A DNA stretch of 64,000 nucleotides from Prescottella equi (GTDB taxonomy: Bacteria; Actinomycetota; Actinomycetes; Mycobacteriales; Mycobacteriaceae). The notes beneath the pieces are model-generated. The model was not told the origin of the DNA. It worked only from the letters and a program-made list of their open reading frames with translations, and made no database searches. Where the stretch lies: contig NZ_LWTX01000002.1 in assembly GCF_002094305.1 (NCBI RefSeq), positions 722,732 through 786,731 on the forward strand. Reading direction: 5' to 3'. Positions 9,619 through 18,845 of the stretch are shown here, piece by piece (within the stretch, counting starts at the first letter, position 1; every line of letters begins with the position of its first letter). A program made the translations under genes and the position numbers.

Positions 9619-9661
9619 GAAGGGACCCTGCATGCGCCACCAGCGCATGCCGGGTCCCTTC
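9619..9661. repeat. Family B inverted repeat, copy 1 (terminator of ipd operon)
   Basis: A 19-bp stem (9619-9637 with 9643-9661, one mismatch) with core GAAGGGACCC and a 5-base loop. Related copies occur at 39705-39757 and 40382-40424. It ends the ipd operon and the convergent ParA-like operon. Confidence 0.75.
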
Positions 9662-9668
9662 TTCCGTT

Positions 9669-10448
9669 TCAGGCCAGTTCGCTGCTCGACTCCCCCGAAT
9701 CGGACCGGCCGAGCCGGCTCGACAGCGCACCGAGGACGTCGAGGGCGTCGGTCCAGGCGTCGAGGGTGGCCGACGCCAGCCGGCGGTGGTCGAGCACACC
9801 GGGCTGCGCCAGGGCCGCGTCGAACGGCACCTCGACGAGCCCGGCGACCCGAGGCGCGAGCGCCGAGCGGATCGGCGCCAGATCCACGGGAGCGTCCGGC
9901 ATCTGGTGCGAGACGACGACGATGGTGCGTCCCAGCACCTCGGCGCCGTAGGTGGACATCACCCAGGTGAGCGCGTCGCGCATCCGGCTGAGCGGCTCGG
10001 CGCGGGCGGATGCGACCACCACCAGCGCGGCACCGGACCGCAGCAGCGGCGCCAGTCGCGGTGAACGCAGCGCGGTCCCGACGTCGTGGATGCGGGCGCT
10101 GTGCCGGGCCGCGAGGAGCTCGTCGACGATGGCCGCATCGCTCGGCTGGCCGCCGCCGTTGCCGACCACGACCACGCCGGCCGACGTCAGTGCCATGTGC
10201 GCCTGGAACTGGCGGATCGAGCGCGCCGCGTCGACGGCCCCGATACCGGTGCGGGAGAGCAGGTTGCCACCGTCGCTGGTGGCGTCGACCGCGGAGACCT
10301 CCTTGCCGGTGCCCAGCCGCAGGGCCGTGGCGAGCCCGAACGCCGTGGTGGTGGCCGCGGCACCACCGGAACCGGCGACGACCACGGCCGACACCTGTTC
10401 GGGTTCGGCCACTTTCGGGACCCGGCGCAGCGACACCACGTTGTTCAT
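9669..10448 (-). CDS. ParA/MinD-like protein with degenerate P-loop
   Basis: A 259-residue protein with the overall architecture of a MinD/ParA-type P-loop protein: first strand VSAVVVAG, then GSGGAAATTT at 26-35, VDATSDGGN, VVVVGNGGGQPSDAAIVDEL and VVVVSHQMPDAPVD. The lysine of the Walker A or deviant Walker motif (KGGxGKT) is missing; the loop is alanine-rich instead, so ATP hydrolysis is doubtful. The start is set at the ATG 10448, which overlaps the stop of the upstream membrane-protein gene as ATGA, so the pair is translationally coupled. Related proteins are seen beside type VII secretion-like loci in actinobacteria (general knowledge), but no ESX gene is in this window. Function unknown. 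Confidence 0.7.
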   Translation of the reverse strand: MNNVVSLRRVPKVAEPEQVSAVVVAGSGGAAATTTAFGLATALRLGTGKEVSAVDATSDGGNLLSRTGIGAVDAARSIRQFQAHMALTSAGVVVVGNGGGQPSDAAIVDELLAARHSARIHDVGTALRSPRLAPLLRSGAALVVVASARAEPLSRMRDALTWVMSTYGAEVLGRTIVVVSHQMPDAPVDLAPIRSALAPRVAGLVEVPFDAALAQPGVLDHRRLASATLDAWTDALDVLGALSSRLGRSDSGESSSELA

Positions 10449-11221
10449 CGCAGATCCTCCACCGTCGCGATCTTGAAGCCGTCGGGTGACGCGGCAACGG
10501 TGATGCGCTGGCGGATCGTGCCGTCCGTGCCGTCCGGCATCCGCAACGCGAGGTCCACCATGTAGGCGTTCGGATCCGCGGTGGACGCGATGGTCACGCA
10601 GTGCTCGGTACCGACCTGGACGTCGTCGATCCACTTCTGGATCTCCGGCACCGGGTTCGGGGTGAGCATCAGCGACGCGACCCGGCCGCCGTCCCTTTGG
10701 GCGTAGTACGCGTGGTCGAACGCGCGGATCACGCCGGGCCCGTTGTCGACGGTGCCCGGGCCGCGGCCGACGCTCCGGCCGTCGCTCACCTCTTCGGCGC
10801 ACCAACCCGCCCCGGTCACCGATGCGCCGGGAGCGGCGCCCTGTGCCGTCGCCGATGCTGCCGCCGCCGGCACGGCCGACCCGGCGGTCTCGCGGTCGCC
10901 GCCCGTCAGAACGACCGCGGTCACGGCCGCGACCGCCAGCACCGAGACCGCAGCGGAGGCGACGACGAGGGGCCGGCGCGCCGCACGCGCCGGCTGTTCG
11001 GGCTCGGGTTCGACATGCGGGTCGGCCAGCCAGGCGGGTCGGTGCTCGAAGTCGGGCGTCAACTCCTGTGGCGCCGACTCCTCCGGGGTCGGAGCTACCG
11101 AGACCGCATCTGCCGCCGGGATCGGAACCGACGGCGCCACAGCGCTTTCGGCAGGCTCCGATTCGTAGTGCTCGGTCACGTCCGGGAACAGTGCGGGTCC
11201 GTTCCGGTTGTCGGTCGCCAT
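10445..11221 (-). CDS. Single-pass membrane protein with extracytoplasmic domain
   Basis: A 258-residue protein with an acidic, proline-rich cytoplasmic segment (1-82), one predicted transmembrane helix at about 84-106 preceded by RAARR, and an outer domain (about 135-258) with two cysteines (Cys141, Cys208) that could pair. The start ATG at 11221 has GGAGGA just before it; the frame extends further upstream but without a ribosome site. It is coupled by a 4-base overlap to the ParA-like gene, so the two products probably work together, as a membrane anchor or sensor with a cytosolic ParA-like partner. I recognise no named domain. Confidence 0.65.
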   Translation of the reverse strand: MATDNRNGPALFPDVTEHYESEPAESAVAPSVPIPAADAVSVAPTPEESAPQELTPDFEHRPAWLADPHVEPEPEQPARAARRPLVVASAAVSVLAVAAVTAVVLTGGDRETAGSAVPAAAASATAQGAAPGASVTGAGWCAEEVSDGRSVGRGPGTVDNGPGVIRAFDHAYYAQRDGGRVASLMLTPNPVPEIQKWIDDVQVGTEHCVTIASTADPNAYMVDLALRMPDGTDGTIRQRITVAASPDGFKIATVEDLR

Positions 11222-11243
11222 TTCTCCTCCGCGATGGTGCGCG

Positions 11244-11271
11244 GGTGGGGCGGGATCGTTCCCGCCCCACC
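11244..11271. terminator. Hairpin terminator
   Basis: A 12-bp perfect stem (GGTGGGGCGGGA, 11244-11255, with 11260-11271) and loop TCGT, directly after the stop of the secreted glycine-rich protein and before the membrane-protein gene on the same strand. Confidence 0.6.
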
Positions 11272-11276
11272 GGTGG

Positions 11277-12455
11277 TCATGCCTGGACGCCGGCCCCGAC
11301 GGCCTCACCGATCATGTTCGCGGCGACACCGAGAGACGATTCCTGCACGAACGCGGTGAGTCCGGCGTCGATCTGCCCCAGCAGCTGCGCACCGCCGGGC
11401 TGTGCTGCCACGAAATCACGTGCTTGACGGTCGATCTCCGGTGCAGCGGCCACGCCATTCCGCACCGCCGACGCGGCAGCTCCGCCGACCGGGTTGGTCT
11501 CCCACTGAGCGAGGGTGTCCTGCGTCTGTGTGGTGACCGCGGGCTGGTCGACGTCGTTGAAGAACCTGCGGACATCATCGGGAAGCTCCTGCGGTTCGCC
11601 GAGGTCCCCCGCGCCGATGGTGGTACCCGCAACGGCACCCATTACCGCACCGGGCACGGCGCCGATCGCCCCGCCTACGACAGCCCCGATCGCCGTTCCG
11701 ATCGTACTGTTGGTGACGAAGATGACCTGCCCCCCAGGAATGATCAGGTCTTGACCGCCCCAGATCGACGCACCGATTGCGCCACCGATTGCCCCGCCGG
11801 CCAGAGCGCCGCCGGCCCCCGCTCCGATCGCACCCGCCGCACCCATACCCAGCTGCGCCGCCGCGAGCCGATTTGCGCGGGTGGTCTCGACGCCCAGCGA
11901 ACGCCAGAACGTCGACACCTCGGCCTCGATGACGGCGGAGGTGTTGTTGGTACGCGCGAGGTCGCCGTCGGTGATCCAGTTGGGCTGCGCCACATGGTAA
12001 GTGCCCAGGCGCAGGGTCTCGCGCGGCGCGATGATGGGCGCGGTGGGCTCGACGTACGTGGGCAGGTGCAGTTCCTCGACCCGGAGCGGAGCGACGTAGT
12101 AGTCGTCGGGCGCGTTGTAGGTGTTGGTGTCGTAGTCGTAGTTGTCGAGCGGCTGGTACTCGACGTTCTCATAATGCGCGGGCGGCGCGACCCAGTACAC
12201 GGGTTCGGGCTGCGCCGGCGGCGTCGTCACGCCACCCTGTGTGGTGGGTGTGGAGGTGACGCCGCCCTGGGTCCGGGGCGCATCGGTACCGCCACCCTGC
12301 GCCGGCGGTGCCGTCGTCACCCCACCCTGCGGGGGCAGTTGGTTCGGCGCCGCGGACGCCGCGCCCGACGCTGCCACGACCACTGCGGCCGCGGCGGACG
12401 GGACCAGCGCCATCCGTGCGATCGTGCCGACCCGGCTCTTGCGGTGCTTGCCCAT
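11277..12455 (-). CDS. Secreted repeat-containing protein with glycine-zipper region
   Basis: A 392-residue exported protein. A signal peptide (about 1-36, cleavage near ASAAP) is followed by a Pro/Thr-rich region with four GGVTT-like repeats (about 44-82), then a Tyr/Asp-rich segment. The middle (about 195-285) is rich in Gly and Ala, with glycine-zipper patterns such as GGALAGGAIGGAIGA and GAVVGGAIGAVPGAVMGAV; such patterns favour membrane insertion or oligomer formation. Rhodococcus genomes annotate similar proteins as 'insoluble domain protein' (recalled). It may be a cell-envelope or channel-forming protein; no function is known. A terminator separates it from the downstream membrane/ParA-like pair. 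Confidence 0.65.
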   Translation of the reverse strand: MGKHRKSRVGTIARMALVPSAAAAVVVAASGAASAAPNQLPPQGGVTTAPPAQGGGTDAPRTQGGVTSTPTTQGGVTTPPAQPEPVYWVAPPAHYENVEYQPLDNYDYDTNTYNAPDDYYVAPLRVEELHLPTYVEPTAPIIAPRETLRLGTYHVAQPNWITDGDLARTNNTSAVIEAEVSTFWRSLGVETTRANRLAAAQLGMGAAGAIGAGAGGALAGGAIGGAIGASIWGGQDLIIPGGQVIFVTNSTIGTAIGAVVGGAIGAVPGAVMGAVAGTTIGAGDLGEPQELPDDVRRFFNDVDQPAVTTQTQDTLAQWETNPVGGAAASAVRNGVAAAPEIDRQARDFVAAQPGGAQLLGQIDAGLTAFVQESSLGVAANMIGEAVGAGVQA

Positions 12456-12500
12456 CGAAGGATCCCCCTTGGTGATTCGAGACTGAGACGTCGCGTTGTT

Positions 12501-12635
12501 TCAGTGCCGCAGCGGCCGCTGGTCCACGGACGCGGTGAACGCCGATGCCTCGGTCTGGAATGCCCGGAATGCAAGCGATGTGAGGGCAGCACTGCCCGCC
12601 ACGACTCGAAAGCGCGCACACCGATGCGCGCTCAT
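12501..12635 (-). CDS. Possible small protein (44 residues), low confidence
   Basis: This lies in the 302-base gap 12456-12757. An ATG at 12635 follows GAGGGGG with almost no spacing and opens a 44-codon frame upstream of and parallel to the secreted glycine-rich gene. The product has a hydrophobic centre (VVAGSAALTSLAFRAF). Codon third positions are only moderately G/C-rich, weaker than the neighbours. It may be a leader peptide or chance. I see nothing else in this gap apart from probable promoter space for the gene ending at 11277. Confidence 0.2.
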   Translation of the reverse strand: MSAHRCARFRVVAGSAALTSLAFRAFQTEASAFTASVDQRPLRH

Positions 12636-12757
12636 CCCCCTCGGCAACCTGCCGCCCCCATCACGAACGTCCCCCGCCGATCCGGTTCCCCCCGGTCGGT
12701 GCTTGGTCAGCCCGCAGAGTAACAGCAGGGGCCGACCGGCACCGCACGACCCTGGAG

Positions 12758-13045
12758 TCAGGATCCGACGGTGGCTTCCTCCGCCGCGGCCATGCGCGCA
12801 CGCACCTCGGGCCGGCGCAGCGGCGGGACCGTCTTGGGAGGCTGCCGACGTGGCGGCAGCGCGGCGAGCAGTTCCATCGTCGTCGCGGTGACCTCTTCGA
12901 CGGCGTTCTCGAACGCGTCGCGGTTGGCGTCGGACAGCTTGTGGACGCCACTGATCTTGCGGACGTACTGGCGCGCGGCAGCCTCGATCTCCTCGGCGGT
13001 GGCAGCCGGTTCGAGCCCGCGCAACTCGGTGATGTTTCGGCACAT
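12758..13045 (-). CDS. DUF2277 family small protein
   Basis: A 95-residue cytosolic protein starting MCRNITELRGLEPAATAEEI, the hallmark of DUF2277, with the conserved ARQYVRKISG helix after it. The family begins at this MCRN motif, so I set the start at 13045 even though the frame is open to 13180. It is a single gene, divergent from the CYP102-like P450 105 bp away. The two starts are close enough to share a promoter region. The molecular function of DUF2277 is unknown. Confidence 0.8.
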   Translation of the reverse strand: MCRNITELRGLEPAATAEEIEAAARQYVRKISGVHKLSDANRDAFENAVEEVTATTMELLAALPPRRQPPKTVPPLRRPEVRARMAAAEEATVGS

Positions 13046-13149
13046 GCCTCGAACGGTAATCCCGCGCCGGCACCCCCGAAAGGGTGTCGGGTAGCGAACA
13101 TAGGGCGTACTTTCGGTACCACACACCGGACCGGCACCGCGGGGGAACG

Positions 13150-14553
13150 ATGCGCGTCGTAGAGAAGTCGAGCACCACAACCGTGTCCGTCCCGCATCCG
13201 CCCGGGCGTCTGCCCCTCGTGGGCGACGTCCTGGGGGTCTCTCTGCACACCCCGGTGCAGGACTCGATGCGACTCGAACGGCAGCTGGGCCCGATCTTCG
13301 AACGCAAGGCGCTGGGGCACCGGTTCGTGTTCGTGTCGGGTGCCGACATGGTCGCGGAACTGTCCGACGAGTCCCGCTTCGCCAAGAACGTCGCCCCCGG
13401 AATCGCCGAGTTGCGGGGAATCGGCGGCGACGGCCTGTTCACCGCATACAACGAGGAGCCCAACTGGGCTCGCGCACACAACCTGCTGCGTCCGGCGTTC
13501 ACGCAGGCGGCGATGCGCTCGTACCACGACATCATGGTGGCGGTGGCCGGCGAACTCGCCGAGCACTGGGACACCCACGACGACGGGGCGCAGGTGGATG
13601 TGTCGTCGGACATGACGAAGCTGACGCTCGAGACCATCGGCCGGGCGGGGTTCAGCTATTCGTTCGATTCGTTTCGCAGGGAGCGGCCGCACCCGTTCGT
13701 CGAGGCAATGGTCCGCGCGCTCACCCACGCCCAGCGGCGCACGTTCCGGAAAGTGCCGCTCGTGTCGAAGTTGCTGTACCGCAAGTCCGATCGGCAGAAC
13801 GAACAGGACACCGCGTATCTCGCACAGGTGGTCGACGAGGTGATCCGGCAGCGCCGCGACAGCGACGCGGAGGGGCCCGAGGATCTGCTGGAGATCATGC
13901 TGCGGGCGGCGCGCGAAGAGGACCCGAATCGTCTGGACGAGGTGAACATTCGGAATCAGGTCGTGACTTTCCTGGTTGCCGGCCACGAAACGACTTCGGG
14001 CGCCTTGTCGTTCGCGCTCCACTATCTGGCGCAGCATCCGGAGATACTGGCGAAGGCGCGGGCCGAGGTCGACGCGGTGTGGGGTGACGGAACCCCGACC
14101 TTCGAGCAGGTGGCGAAGCTACGCTACGTCCGCCGTGTCCTGGACGAGACGCTGCGCCTGTGGCCGACGGCGCCCGCCTACGCGCGCGAGGCGCGGGAGG
14201 ACACGGTACTCGCGAACCGGTATCCGATGCGGGCCGGCGAGTGGGTACTCGTCCTCATCCCGTCACTGCACCGCGACCCCGCGTGGGGCTCCGACCCCGA
14301 GAGATTCGACCCGGACCGCTTCGCTCCCGAGCGTGTTCGCGGCCGCGCCCCACACATCTACAAACCGTTCGGGACCGGCGAACGAGCCTGTATCGGACGC
14401 CAGTTCGCGATCCACGAGGCCGTCCTCGTCCTCGGCACGATCCTGCGGCGCTACGACTTCACCGCCGACCCCGACTACCAGCTCCGCATCCAGGAGCGTC
14501 TGACGCTCATGCCGGTCGGCTTCACACTGTCGCTGCGCCGGCGTCGGATCTGA
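13150..14553 (+). CDS. Cytochrome P450, CYP102-like heme domain without reductase
   Basis: A P450 of 467 residues that resembles the heme domain of fatty-acid hydroxylase P450 BM3 (CYP102A1). Compare HETTSGALSFALHYLAQHPE in the I-helix region and the heme loop FGTGERACIGRQFAIHEA, with Cys414 as ligand. BM3 carries a fused diflavin reductase; here the gene stops right after the heme domain, so a separate electron donor is required. The ATG at 13150 is preceded by GGGGGAAC; upstream frame is non-conserved. Fatty acids or related lipids are the likely substrates by family. It lies in the insert that interrupts the steroid cluster, with no steroid regulator box nearby. Confidence 0.85.
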   Translation: MRVVEKSSTTTVSVPHPPGRLPLVGDVLGVSLHTPVQDSMRLERQLGPIFERKALGHRFVFVSGADMVAELSDESRFAKNVAPGIAELRGIGGDGLFTAYNEEPNWARAHNLLRPAFTQAAMRSYHDIMVAVAGELAEHWDTHDDGAQVDVSSDMTKLTLETIGRAGFSYSFDSFRRERPHPFVEAMVRALTHAQRRTFRKVPLVSKLLYRKSDRQNEQDTAYLAQVVDEVIRQRRDSDAEGPEDLLEIMLRAAREEDPNRLDEVNIRNQVVTFLVAGHETTSGALSFALHYLAQHPEILAKARAEVDAVWGDGTPTFEQVAKLRYVRRVLDETLRLWPTAPAYAREAREDTVLANRYPMRAGEWVLVLIPSLHRDPAWGSDPERFDPDRFAPERVRGRAPHIYKPFGTGERACIGRQFAIHEAVLVLGTILRRYDFTADPDYQLRIQERLTLMPVGFTLSLRRRRI

Positions 14554-14646
14554 CGACGGAGAACATATTCCGGCATTTCGGCCATTCCCCTGCGTCATTG
14601 CCGCTACCGTGCGCGTCACACCCGCAGACGAGGAACGGCGAACGAC

Positions 14647-15558
14647 ATGGACTCTCCCCTGGCCACCGTGGCACTACCGGCGGCGCTCGCGATCATCATG
14701 TTCGGCCTGGGTCTGTCGCTGACGACCGCGGACTTCGCTCGCGTCGCACGACATCCGCGCGTCGTGACCATCGCACTCGCCTGCCAACTGCTGATACTGC
14801 CTGCCATCGCCTTCGGCCTGGTGCTCCTGTTCGACCTGCCACCGCTCCTGGCGGTCGGCATGATGGTTCTCGCCGCCTCCCCCGGCGGCACCACCGCGAA
14901 CCTCTTCAGCCACCTCTACCGCGGCGATGTCGCCCTCAATATCACTCTGACGGCGGTCAATTCGGTGATCGCGGTGGTCACGTTGCCCATTGTCACCAAC
15001 TTCGCCCTCGGCTACTTCGATCCCGATACGGGAACCTCGATGGGGCTGCAGTTCGGCAAGGTGCTGCAGGTGTTCGCAATCGTGTTGATCCCGGTCGCGG
15101 TCGGCATGTTCGTGCGTGCCCGGTGGACCGATTTCGCACACCGCATGGACAAGCCCGTGCGAATCGCGTCGGCCGTCGTGCTGGTGCTCGTCATCATCGG
15201 CACCATCGCCGCCGAGAACGAGAACGTGGGCAGCTACCTCGCCGACGTCGGACTGATCACCACGCTGTTCTGCCTTGCGAGCCTCGCCGTCGGCTACTGG
15301 GTTCCGAAGGTACTCGGCGCGGGCAGGCGGCAGTCCATCGCGTGTTCGATGGAGATCGGTGTCCACAACAGCACTCTCGCCATCGCGATCTCGATCAGCG
15401 TCCTCGACAGCGTCGACATCGCGATCCCGGGCGCGGTCTACGGCGTCGTGATGTTCCCCCTCGCCGCGGCCGTCGGCTGGCTGATCAGCCGGGGCACGCC
15501 GGCCGCGACGACCGAGACGGCCCAGGAGCGAACCGAGCGGGCTGCCGAAAACAGTTGA
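14647..15558 (+). CDS. Bile acid:sodium symporter (BASS) family transporter
   Basis: A membrane protein of 303 residues with about nine hydrophobic helices. BASS signatures are visible: LVLAASPGGTTANLF-type motif (here MMVLAASPGGTTANLFSHL, about 77-95) and the second crossover region SIACSMEIGVHNSTLAIAI (about 233-251). Family members take up bile acids, pantoate, pyruvate or other organic anions with sodium. Steroid-acid uptake is tempting, but the gene lies in the insert and has no KstR/KstR2 box, so substrate is open. It is followed by the hydrolase/LuxR fusion gene on the same strand after 93 bp. Confidence 0.85.
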   Translation: MDSPLATVALPAALAIIMFGLGLSLTTADFARVARHPRVVTIALACQLLILPAIAFGLVLLFDLPPLLAVGMMVLAASPGGTTANLFSHLYRGDVALNITLTAVNSVIAVVTLPIVTNFALGYFDPDTGTSMGLQFGKVLQVFAIVLIPVAVGMFVRARWTDFAHRMDKPVRIASAVVLVLVIIGTIAAENENVGSYLADVGLITTLFCLASLAVGYWVPKVLGAGRRQSIACSMEIGVHNSTLAIAISISVLDSVDIAIPGAVYGVVMFPLAAAVGWLISRGTPAATTETAQERTERAAENS

Positions 15559-15651
15559 GTCGGCACCTGGGCCGATGCCGGACGCGACGGCCGCGGCTCG
15601 GACGCTCGGGCATGATGGTGTGAGGTAGAGAGCTCGAGCTGGAGGCCCGTC

Positions 15652-16731
15652 ATGGGTCAACCGTCCGCGCGGGATACGCGCCGTCCGGTCCGCTTCTTCA
15701 CGGCGCCGACCGGTGCGCGGATCGCCTACGCCCACACCGGCCGAGGGAAGCCGCTCCTGGTCCCGGCGGCATGGATCAGCCACCTCGAGTTGCTGTGGCA
15801 GGACCGCGCCTACCGCGACTTCTTCATACCGCTGTCGGCGGTTCGCACCGTCGTCCAATACGACCGGCCCGGCTGCGGGCTGTCCGATCAGATGCCGGGG
15901 CCCGCGGGCCTGGCGGCCGATCTGACGCTGCTCGAGGCTCTGGCCGACCACCTGGGTCTGGAACGCTTCGATCTGCTGGGCATCTCCCTGGGCGCGCCGG
16001 TGTCGATCGCCTTCGCGGCACGGTTCCCGCAGCGGGTCGACCGGCTGATCCTGTACGGCGGTTACGCCGACGGCTCGGACGTCGCCGCGCCGGGGGTTCG
16101 CACCGCCGTGCTGGGCATGATCCGAGCGCACTGGGGGCTGGGCTCGGAGATGCTTGCCGACATCTTCATGCCGGACGCCGATGCCGCGACCAGGGCGCTG
16201 TTCACTCGGCTGCAGAAGGAGGCCGCACCAGCCGAACTGGCCGCCGACCTGCTCGCGCAGTGCTACGAGATCGACGTGACCGACCTGCTCGACCGGGTCG
16301 GCGCCCCGACGCTCGTCGTACACCGGCGCGGCGACCGGGCGATCCCCTACCGCGCGGGCCGCGCACTGGCTGCACGAATCCCCGGCGCGCGGCTGATTTC
16401 GCTGCCCGGCCGCAGCCACTTCCCGCACGTCGGCGACGCCGCCGCCGTCGTGCACGCGATGCTCGAATTCCTGGGGCACGGAACCACCGCGCCTCCCCCG
16501 GAACCGCCGGACGCGCTGACCGCGCGGCAACTGCAGGTGGCGGCGCTCGTCGCGGAGGGCATGACCAACCGGCAGATCGCGCAGCGGCTGGGCATCGAGG
16601 AGCGCTCCGCCGAGGGACACGTCGAGCGCATCCGGCTCCGGCTCGGGGTCTCGTCCCGCGCCCAGGTCGCCGCCTGGTGGGCCCGGAGCGTCTCGGCCGG
16701 CCCGGCTCCCGACGTCGAGGTACCGGATTGA
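15652..16731 (+). CDS. Alpha/beta-hydrolase fused to LuxR-type helix-turn-helix
   Basis: A 359-residue two-domain protein. Residues about 12-275 are an alpha/beta hydrolase with nucleophile elbow GISLGAP (Ser112), acid Asp228 and His256 in GRSHFPHVG, so the triad is complete. Residues about 288-343 are a LuxR/GerE DNA-binding domain (LTARQLQVAALVAEGMTNRQ, then a recognition helix ending HVERIRLRLGV). This suggests a transcription factor whose sensor is a hydrolase-fold domain that binds or cleaves its ligand. Targets could be the flanking BASS transporter and methyltransferase genes. The ATG at 15652 has GGAGG 8-9 bases upstream. Confidence 0.8.
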   Translation: MGQPSARDTRRPVRFFTAPTGARIAYAHTGRGKPLLVPAAWISHLELLWQDRAYRDFFIPLSAVRTVVQYDRPGCGLSDQMPGPAGLAADLTLLEALADHLGLERFDLLGISLGAPVSIAFAARFPQRVDRLILYGGYADGSDVAAPGVRTAVLGMIRAHWGLGSEMLADIFMPDADAATRALFTRLQKEAAPAELAADLLAQCYEIDVTDLLDRVGAPTLVVHRRGDRAIPYRAGRALAARIPGARLISLPGRSHFPHVGDAAAVVHAMLEFLGHGTTAPPPEPPDALTARQLQVAALVAEGMTNRQIAQRLGIEERSAEGHVERIRLRLGVSSRAQVAAWWARSVSAGPAPDVEVPD

Positions 16732-16829
16732 GGTACCGGCAGGGGTAGTTCCCTCCTATCCGCGGCGGTGCCGCTCCGCGAGGCTCGTAGTCACATCGAC
16801 CGACGCGAATCTCGAAAGGAGCGCAAGCG

Positions 16830-17525
16830 ATGGCCAGCCACGATGTGATGTCCCGCGAACCCGAGGAGTCGGCGCCGACCGCGCCCGGCGCCTTCCGGTT
16901 CCATCCGCTCCGCGGGCCGTTCAACGCCCTGTTCTTCAGCGCCCTCGACCGATATCTGGATCACCTGCTGCGACCGCACAAACAGTCCCTCTTCGACGAC
17001 CTGCCACGGACAGTCGTCGAACTGGGGCCCGGGGTCGGGGCCAACCTGCGTTACCTCCGCGCCGGCACCCGGCTGATCGGCGTCGAGCCGAACCCGGCGA
17101 TGCACGATCGCCTGCGTGCGCGGGCCGCGCGTGCCGGGGTCGATCTGGAACTGCACACCACCGGTGCCGAACGGCTCGATCTGCCCGACGCATCGGTGGA
17201 CGCGGTGATCTCCAGCCTCGTGCTCTGCACCGTGGCCGACCCCGCCGCCGTCCTCGCCGAGGTGTACCGGGTCCTACGTCCCGGCGGACGCTACGCGTTC
17301 CTCGAGCACGTCGCCGCGCCCGACGGCACCTCGCTGCGCCGTCTGCAGCGGGCCGCACGCAGGCCGTGGGCTTGGACCTTCGAGGGTTGCTCCTGCGAGC
17401 GCGACCTGCAGGCCGTGGTCGAGGCCGCCGGATTCACCGAGACGGCCATCGAGGCCTACCGCCTGCGCTCGCCCTTCCTGCCCGTCAACACCCAGATCGC
17501 CGGCGTCGCCCGCAAACGCCCCTGA
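16830..17525 (+). CDS. Class I SAM-dependent methyltransferase
   Basis: A 231-residue protein with SAM-binding motif I VVELGPGVG (62-70), the acidic end of the second strand in GVEPNPAM, and the motif VYRVLRPGGRYAFLEHV. The overall pattern resembles the UbiE/METTL7-type small-molecule methyltransferases. The ATG at 16830 has GAAAGGAG 8 bases before it. It lies 98 bp downstream of the hydrolase/LuxR gene on the same strand and ends before two hairpins. The substrate is unknown. Confidence 0.8.
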   Translation: MASHDVMSREPEESAPTAPGAFRFHPLRGPFNALFFSALDRYLDHLLRPHKQSLFDDLPRTVVELGPGVGANLRYLRAGTRLIGVEPNPAMHDRLRARAARAGVDLELHTTGAERLDLPDASVDAVISSLVLCTVADPAAVLAEVYRVLRPGGRYAFLEHVAAPDGTSLRRLQRAARRPWAWTFEGCSCERDLQAVVEAAGFTETAIEAYRLRSPFLPVNTQIAGVARKRP

Positions 17526-17539
17526 GGCCGCCCCAGCAA

Positions 17540-17604
17540 CCGCGTTTTGCGCACTTGTCGCACTCCGCCGGGCATCCGAGTCGCGACAAGTGCGCAAAAC
17601 GCGG
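17540..17604. terminator. Long inverted repeat terminator
   Basis: A perfect 22-bp stem (17540-17561 with 17583-17604, core CGCGTTTTGCGCACTTGTCGC) encloses a 21-base loop whose ends (ACTC/GAGT) can pair further. It follows the methyltransferase gene and faces the fadA6 terminator. Confidence 0.65.
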
Positions 17605-17620
17605 GGGGACGGGGACGGCG

Positions 17621-17657
17621 AATGCCCTGCCGATTCACTGGGAACCGGCAGGGCATT
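17621..17657. terminator. fadA6 terminator hairpin
   Basis: A perfect 12-bp stem, AATGCCCTGCCG (17621-17632) with 17646-17657, 14 bases beyond the fadA6 stop codon on the minus strand. Confidence 0.65.
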
Positions 17658-17671
17658 CGTGAGCGGGAGGA

Positions 17672-18826
<1,155 letters not shown>

Positions 18827-18845
18827 GAACAGCTCCTGGGTCGGA

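Noticed and set aside
8350..10497. Open frame of 715 codons on the minus strand across ipdB, ipdC and the ParA-like gene
   Set aside because: Antisense shadow of the ipd operon fused to a wrong frame of the ParA-like gene; no domain, and the opposite-strand frames are clearly real.
14674..16620. Open frame of 648 codons antisense to the BASS and hydrolase/LuxR genes
   Set aside because: No conserved motif; both sense genes have complete family signatures.
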